64,000 bases of DNA from Molanna angustata (lineage: Eukaryota; Arthropoda; Insecta; Trichoptera; Molannidae): positions 27,813,388 through 27,877,387 of the forward strand of contig OY754969.1 of NCBI GenBank assembly GCA_963576475.1. Direction: 5' to 3'. Shown here piece by piece: positions 58,425 to 64,000 of this stretch. The notes under the pieces were generated by a model, which saw nothing but the letters and a program-made list of their open reading frames with translations, ran no database searches and was not told where the DNA came from. The translations under genes and the position numbers were made by a program. Position 1 is the first letter of the stretch; every line of letters starts with the position of its first letter.

Positions 58425-61400
58425 TGCTTCTGTTAAATTTGGTCAGCTTAATCTTGGCCGTGGACAATCGGCTTCAGCCGAACTCAGTCAGTCTGCTCAT
58501 CGCATGAACATTGATGTTTGTCTTATCCAAGAGCCGTACTCTCGAGATGGAATTGTGCCATCATTTGGTCCGGGTGTTCGAGTTGCTATGGCTTCGAGCT
58601 GTACCTCAACGAACCCTCCGATGAGCTGTATAGCTATTTACAATCCCAACATTAACTTCATATGCCTGGATCACTTATCTTCTAGTCACTTGGTTGTAGT
58701 CCAGATTTCTTCTCCAAGTGATTCGTTTTATATTATTTCGATATATTTTCAGTTTAGTGAATCCGAATTTCGTTTTCTGGATCAACTGGATGTTATATTG
58801 GGCCAACTCGGCAACGCATCATTAATTATTGGAGGTGATTTTAATGCCGAATCTATTCTATGGTGTAACACTACCACTTTCGGGTCCAGAAAATTCACCA
58901 GAGGTGTAAGCTGCGAAGATTTTATCTCTCGCCACAATTTGAGTGTGTTGAACAATCCTTTCAGTCCACCTACCTTCTCCAACCACATGGGTACAAGTCA
59001 TATAGATGTCACTTTAGCTACACCTCAGATTAACCACAGATTATGTAATTGGTCTGTTGACGAGGATGCCTCGTGTAGTGACCATAACCTTATCACGTTC
59101 CAGATTATTTCCAATGTACCCCCAATTCCTTTAGCGAAACCTTTGCTTAGAAGATTCCGGACAAGGTGTGACAGATGGCGTTGGTTAGACTTTGACCGCT
59201 ACTTTGAATGCTCGCTGGATCGTTTATCTTGTAGATCTTGTACTACTGCGGAAATGGCCTCATCTTTTACGCAGAGTATAATTTATTGTGCCGAGAAGGC
59301 GATCGGCAGAACTTCTTCTAGTCATATGTCTCCTAATGAATGGTGGCATCCTGGCTTAGACATCCTTAAACGAACTTCGACTCGAGCTCACCGCGCGTTG
59401 AGAGCGGCCCGTCGTCGAGGAAGTTCAAATGACTTTGTAACTGTACTTCAATGTGAGTATAGACGCTCAAATAATATCTATAAACGCGAGATTTCTCGTG
59501 CCAAGTCTGAAGCATGGCGCCGTTTGGTATCTGAGGTTTCAACCACAGATCCTTGGGGTGCTGTGTTTAGATATGCATCAATGAAAAAATATCCAAATGC
59601 GTCAGTCTCGTGTATCCGTGATCCACGAACTGGAATTATCACAATAGACTCTGACTCGACGACGAGCACGCTACTTGACATACTTATTTCTTCTGATGAC
59701 ATTTCATCTGATACTCCTCTTCATTCACAAATACGCAATAACCAATCCGATATCCCGCAAACTCCCATATCGACCTTCGCCAATCTCGATGAGCTTGATT
59801 TTATCATCAAGAATCTTCACCAAAACAAATCTCCTGGCATTGACCGCATTGACGCAGCTCTCGTACAAAGGTGCTGGCACATAGCTCGCCACGAGATTAT
59901 CTTATTGTACAACAATTGCTTGCGAGAAGGCTACTTTCCGGATTGTTGGAAAACAGGTTTAATGACTGTTATTCCCAAGCGTAGTGACCTGGATCCTTCT
60001 GACCCAAAATCATATAGACCGATTACTTTACTACCTATTTTGGGTAAGGTCTTAGAAAAGCTTATATGTCGACGCTTAGAAGATCATCTTTCCAGTACCC
60101 ACCCACTGTCCGATCGTCAGTTCGGTTTTCGCGCTGGGAAATCAACGGTTGATGCTATCTTGGCTATATCTGATATTGTTAGTAGCTCTGATAGTAAATA
60201 TGTTATCTCTATATCTCTTGACATTGCGGGAGCATTCGACAATGCCTGGTGGCCTCTAATTTTAAAAAAACTTCAAGACCGTAAGGTTCCTTGCAACATA
60301 TATAAAATAGTGAAGAGCTATTTTACTAATAGACATGTGGCCATGCCCGGGGGACAGGATTTGCACTGGCGACCAATTAGCATCGGGTGCCCTCAGGGTT
60401 CTGTTCTGGGTCCACTGTTATGGAACATCTTGTTCGACGACCTTCTATCACTTTCAACGCCTACGGGCTGCAGTATTTTGGCATATGCCGATGATGCTAC
60501 AATCCTTATTCAAGGTAACACCCGAGCACTTATTGAGCGCGCAGCTACTCAGTTACTTTCTTCTGTTGCAGATTGGGGTATAAGTCATAGACTCAATTTT
60601 GCACCTAATAAGACATATGGGTTAGTGTTAAAAGGCATAATGAAAAGTCCTCCCTCCATCAAATTTATCAATACGCGTGTAATATTTAAGGATAGGGTCA
60701 AAGTTTTGGGTGTTACACTAGATAGAGGCCTAACTTTCCAATACCATGTTCGTGCTGTATCCGACAGTGCAAAAATAGCCTTCCAAAAGATTTCACGTCT
60801 TGCTCGAGCTAGTTGGGGCCTTAAATTTCCAGTAGCAAGACTGTTTTACAACGCTACCTTTCTGAGTATTATGTGTTATGCCGCTCCTTGTTGGGCTCAT
60901 CGTTGTGAAACCCAATACATTAGACGTCTGCTGCTTTCTGGACAGCGCTTCGCTCTAATAGCTTTAGCAAAGGCTTACAGAACCTGCGCTACCGACACAC
61001 TTTCTATTCTCACAGGTATGGCTCCCCTTGATCTGGAAACACAGCGACGAGCTTCAATTCACAACCTGTATAGAGGCCGAAGCTCAATTTTGGGTGGTGT
61101 TTCTCTCCCACCTGTAAATTTACCCACAGTTCGTGGAGAGATCGAGAACTTGGCCCGGAGTTCTCTTTTAGATGCTTGGCAACGTCGCTGGTCCTCTTCT
61201 TCCGTGGGCAGACTGACATTTTTATTTCTTCCCGATGTGAGGACTCGAATTTTTTCCTCGTGGATTGTTCCCGATTATTGGACCACGCAATTCCTTACTG
61301 GACACGGCAGTTTCAAAAGCTATCTCTTTCGTTTTCACTTATCCGATTCGTCCTCATGTCAGCTTTGTGATAACCCTGAACAGACTTCTGAGCATATCCT

Positions 61401-61602
61401 ATGGGAATGCACTAACTTCTCCGTGTCAACTTACCGACGAGAACTCTACGACGATGTCCGTGGGAATTTCTTTGGACCCATTGGACATGCGGACCTTGTA
61501 GCCACGAAGAGCAATTTTAGGGCTTTCAAGACTTTCTGTCTTAAATTCGGTGCACTATTATCTTCACTATCACTGAGCAGTGAGCCAGTTGTTTCAACAT
61601 GA
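58414..61602 (+). CDS. R1-clade LINE ORF2: endonuclease and reverse transcriptase
   Basis: 1062 residues from ATG 58414, which overlaps ORF1's end in another frame, a usual arrangement. It nicks target DNA and primes reverse transcription on it. AP-like endonuclease: FGQLNLGRG near the start, LIQEPY, GGDFNAE (140-146), SHIDVTL and CSDHN with SDH at 222-224. Reverse transcriptase: SYRPITLLP, QFGFRAGKSTVDA, SLDIAGAFDNAWWP (a typical R1-clade string), GCPQGSVLGP, and AYADD with YADD at 691-694. C-terminal zinc finger CX2CX8HX4C spans C982, C985, H994 and C999. All key residues are present and there are no stops, so it could be functional. The frame is open further upstream (58135), but that part overlaps ORF1's zinc knuckles and is not used. 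Confidence 0.95.
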   Translation: MACNASVKFGQLNLGRGQSASAELSQSAHRMNIDVCLIQEPYSRDGIVPSFGPGVRVAMASSCTSTNPPMSCIAIYNPNINFICLDHLSSSHLVVVQISSPSDSFYIISIYFQFSESEFRFLDQLDVILGQLGNASLIIGGDFNAESILWCNTTTFGSRKFTRGVSCEDFISRHNLSVLNNPFSPPTFSNHMGTSHIDVTLATPQINHRLCNWSVDEDASCSDHNLITFQIISNVPPIPLAKPLLRRFRTRCDRWRWLDFDRYFECSLDRLSCRSCTTAEMASSFTQSIIYCAEKAIGRTSSSHMSPNEWWHPGLDILKRTSTRAHRALRAARRRGSSNDFVTVLQCEYRRSNNIYKREISRAKSEAWRRLVSEVSTTDPWGAVFRYASMKKYPNASVSCIRDPRTGIITIDSDSTTSTLLDILISSDDISSDTPLHSQIRNNQSDIPQTPISTFANLDELDFIIKNLHQNKSPGIDRIDAALVQRCWHIARHEIILLYNNCLREGYFPDCWKTGLMTVIPKRSDLDPSDPKSYRPITLLPILGKVLEKLICRRLEDHLSSTHPLSDRQFGFRAGKSTVDAILAISDIVSSSDSKYVISISLDIAGAFDNAWWPLILKKLQDRKVPCNIYKIVKSYFTNRHVAMPGGQDLHWRPISIGCPQGSVLGPLLWNILFDDLLSLSTPTGCSILAYADDATILIQGNTRALIERAATQLLSSVADWGISHRLNFAPNKTYGLVLKGIMKSPPSIKFINTRVIFKDRVKVLGVTLDRGLTFQYHVRAVSDSAKIAFQKISRLARASWGLKFPVARLFYNATFLSIMCYAAPCWAHRCETQYIRRLLLSGQRFALIALAKAYRTCATDTLSILTGMAPLDLETQRRASIHNLYRGRSSILGGVSLPPVNLPTVRGEIENLARSSLLDAWQRRWSSSSVGRLTFLFLPDVRTRIFSSWIVPDYWTTQFLTGHGSFKSYLFRFHLSDSSSCQLCDNPEQTSEHILWECTNFSVSTYRRELYDDVRGNFFGPIGHADLVATKSNFRAFKTFCLKFGALLSSLSLSSEPVVST

Positions 61603-61755
61603 TTAGCTCTCTTTGGCACATTAAGTGCAGTGTCTGCAAGGTTTTAGAGTTCTCCGGACTCTTCAAATGTTCTTTATGTGTTCTTTCAGAGTTTTGCAAG
61701 GGGCCGTTATTAGTCCCCATAAGCAGAACGGGTGGTGGTGGGGGAAGAACAGTAA
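61603..61755 (+). other. 3' UTR of the R1-clade LINE
   Basis: Contains 'ttttgcaaggggccgttatt' and a GGTGGTGG tract. It is similar to 56075-56145. No poly(A) follows; the boundary at 61755 is approximate. Confidence 0.6.
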
Positions 61756-62677
61756 GTTTATAGGTTCATAGTTCCACATTTCATAATTTTTATTACAATT
61801 TAGCTTGTTTAAAACCACAAATGAGGGTCTTTCTACACCTCCAACATCACTTCTCCTCGCACTGCTATAAATAGATAGTTCTCATCCTTTTTATGAAATC
61901 GGTTCTATCTAACTCATTCGTGGCTTAAAAAATTGAATTGAAATGAATAAATGAATCTATAGTATTTTTAATTATTACTCACAATTTTGTTTCCTTCACG
62001 TCAAGTTTTCATAAAGCCAACCTATTTGATTAAGAAAACAGGATTTTCTAGGTTGGATGAACTGGTTCATTAGATAAGTTTGGTAGATACCAAATTCAGA
62101 CTAAGAACTTGAATTCATGGTGTATAAGGAGTAACAAATAAAGTAATTATTTTAGAGTAACTTTTATAAATAAATAATGTTGATTAAACAAACATGTATC
62201 TTTCCTAAACGAGCAGGTACAACTTATTAGCATGGAAAATATTTCTATTTGAGATACGAATCTCTAAATTAAATAAAAGAGATGAAGTCCTTAAGTAAAT
62301 ATCTCCACGCATACATTTTATCGATACCTATATTAAGGGAGATTATAAAATATTTGCGTTCAAAGACGAAAAGTTTGACGTACGAGAAAATATAATATTT
62401 TCTCTTTCGCTAAGGTCTAACGTGATGTGTGTGTTAATGAAACAATCTAAAGTTTCTCAAGTTTCCATTACATCCATGTGTCGTGAAGATGGCAAGTATT
62501 TTTCCTAACCTATATCCCCTTCATACATTTTCCACAAAGTACCCCGTCCGACATCCTCTTGGGATATAATTCAATTAATTTGTCTTCTCTCACATACATT
62601 CTTAGTTACATGAATATTTCTTGGCAAATATTTTTGAATTTAACTTAGTAACAGTACAATAAAACTGAAAAAACATA
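61756..62677. other. AT-rich non-coding DNA
   Basis: Nothing recognised. Confidence 0.4.
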
Positions 62678-63117
62678 TCCAACTGTCGATTCGTTCGAGT
62701 GAATTTATTTCCTTTAATGAATCGACAGTATTGAGCCAAGATACGCGAGATTTGTATGGCCAGATCTTTATTTTCACGGATTTTTTTATGATAAATTTAT
62801 GTGTTTAACTGCCTATATTTCCATTTTTTCAAAAATATCGAAAAGCGCCAAAATAATTAATTAATTTTCTATAAAATAAACACAAACATACATATGTACC
62901 TACATATCATCATGTTGTTTTCATATTCTGTTTGGAAAATGGACTGACCTCTATACTATACTATCCTGACATACATAACTACATGTTTTTTAAAGAAAAC
63001 AAATTATCTTAAAATATTTAATAATTTGTATTTAAGTGTTTATAGTTTGGAACGTTTTTTTCAACTATACATACTATCGCCATCGACAGTTAGATCTCAT
63101 GTGTAACATGCAACTAG
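62678..63117 (+). mobile_element. short Helitron-like element without arrays
   Basis: Starts TCCAACTGTCGATTCG after A and ends gcaactag before T. An 11-bp stem near the 5' end (actgtcgattc at 62682-62692 with gaatcgacagt about 25 bases on) forms a hairpin. The stretch 62785-63117 matches 6435-6906 of the large element in order: 'tttatgataaatttatgtgt', 'gttttcatattctg', 'tttatagtttgga', and one partial 70-bp unit at the end. It has no tandem array and no coding sequence. Confidence 0.65.
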
Positions 63118-63334
63118 TATACATACTAATAAATTATTGGGGATATTTCCTTCTTTATCCTTCCGTACCCTCATTGCTATGATGTGTTATTATTATTATT
63201 CTTTTTCTCTCTTTTCTTTTTTTTCTCACTTTGTTTTTTTTTTCTTTCTTGTCTATTTTTTTAATTTATTCCTCACTAAATACCAGTAAATATAAATACT
63301 ATTGTACCAATTTAACTTAAGAGATTTCATGTTG
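63118..63334. other. T-rich non-coding DNA
   Basis: Contains a pyrimidine-rich run at about 63195-63260. No gene. Confidence 0.4.
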
Positions 63335-63412
63335 CTCGGGTTGGTTAAAAGAAATTTCCTTATGGCAATAAACCCGCCTTGTACTTGTACATAACGTTTA
63401 TAAATAAATAAA
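63335..63412 (+). mobile_element. SINE/LINE 3' tail fragment
   Basis: 'gggttggttaaaagaaattt', 'ggcaataaacccgcc' and (taaa)n, the tail shared with 1300-1378 and 14713-14803. The head is missing. Confidence 0.6.
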
Positions 63413-64000
63413 ACATGTATAAATCTCTTTTGGTGTTTTCCCATTTAAAACAAACCGTTATGAAAGAAAAGAAAGTTTCAGATATGAAATTCACCACCCA
63501 TTCGGAATGTTGCCTTTTCATGTGTGACGAAGCTGATGTGTGTGATACACCCGCACATCTGTCATTAGTTACCTCACAGTGTGAGATATATTGGATTCTT
63601 AAATAGCTTTTCCAATAATATGTACATATGTAAGTATGTATCTCTAAGATCTATTTACTCGACAAACCAAGCTTGTAGCGTAGTGAATATTCCTAAACAA
63701 ACCCAATCATAGATTCTCCGAATAAATACTTCGTCATATTTCTTTTGAATTGCCCAAGGTGGGTACTTTCCAACTTACAATTGATTTGCAGAAAACAAAA
63801 GACGAAATCGCTGACGCGTTGTTTTAGCTTTCGCCGAATTTATTTCCGACAGTCGCGTTGACTAAATATACCGAAATGTTAAGGCTGGTACTCATCAGGA
63901 CCATAACAGTAATGGTTTTTTCGAAGTTTACATCAATGTCTGTCAAGAAAACTACCATTTTTGTGTGTTCAGATTATTTTTCTTTGTAGATATTTCAATT
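63413..64000. other. non-coding DNA with a shared repeat scrap
   Basis: 'ttcaccacccattcggaatg' at 63489-63508 repeats the string at 32848. No gene. The 63-codon frame at 63415-63606 overlaps this repeat and is not supported. Confidence 0.4.

Larger units (their letters stand above)
57120..61755 (+). mobile_element. R1-clade non-LTR retrotransposon, nearly full length
   Basis: It holds two long overlapping open frames, ORF1 with zinc knuckles and ORF2 with endonuclease, reverse transcriptase and a C-terminal zinc finger. A 3' UTR of about 150 bases ends in a G-rich 'gggtggtggtgggggaagaa'. Upstream of the first ORF1 ATG the frame stays open to 57087 with a Ser/Pro-rich protein-like sequence, so the 5' end may be cut within ORF1. 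R1-clade members are often site-specific. The flanks here are ordinary AT-rich DNA, with no rDNA or telomeric repeats. Both ORFs lack stops, so the copy is young. On the K2P gene's strand it lies antisense. Confidence 0.92.

Overview
The window looks like a gene-poor, AT-rich, repeat-dense stretch of an insect nuclear genome. Lepidoptera is the best guess. Support comes from R1-clade, RTE-like and CR1-like non-LTR retrotransposons, tRNA-derived SINEs, many palindromic MITEs, a Ty3/gypsy-type LTR element, and frequent short GTAGGTA/ACCTACC strings. The host assignment is inference; nothing here names a species. No bacterial features, tRNA genes, rRNA genes or CRISPR arrays are visible.

The only convincing host coding segment is one internal exon, on the minus strand at 42530-42753, of a two-pore-domain (TWIK-type) potassium channel. 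Most of the window is therefore probably intron of that gene, or intron plus intergenic DNA. Everything else that codes is a mobile element, intact or decayed.

Layout. 0-7.4 kb: a tRNA-SINE, then a 4.8-kb Helitron-like element made mainly of two opposed arrays of a 70-bp minisatellite, inserted into a decayed PIF/Harbinger (HARBI1-like) transposon. 8-16.5 kb: a SINE with a 17-bp target duplication, RTE-like LINE remnants, a Harbinger MITE, several palindromic MITEs and a near-perfect 232-bp palindrome. 16.8-18.1 kb: a CR1-like 3' end and 21 identical copies of a 23-bp repeat. 18-42 kb: mostly AT-rich DNA with scattered SINEs, MITEs and LINE tails. 42.5-43.6 kb: the K2P exon, a SINE whose promoter segment has been amplified in tandem, and a 200-base assembly gap inside a dispersed repeat.

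46-56 kb is a nested stack: SINE head, R1-like fragment, hammerhead-like motif, then a long (TA)n tract split by an 8.5-kb LTR element. The LTRs are 1270 bp each and differ at one position that I could see. The element keeps only an integrase tail, so it looks like a recent non-autonomous (LARD-like) insertion. 57.1-61.8 kb: an R1-clade LINE with open ORF1 and ORF2, ORF2 carrying all the expected catalytic motifs. 62.7-63.1 kb: a 440-bp relative of the Helitron-like element without arrays, which helps define that family's ends.

The elements do not form a pathway. What stands out is how they relate: MITE and parent transposon, SINE head and derived minisatellite, microsatellite and LTR insertion, and an element whose repeat unit resembles its own terminus.
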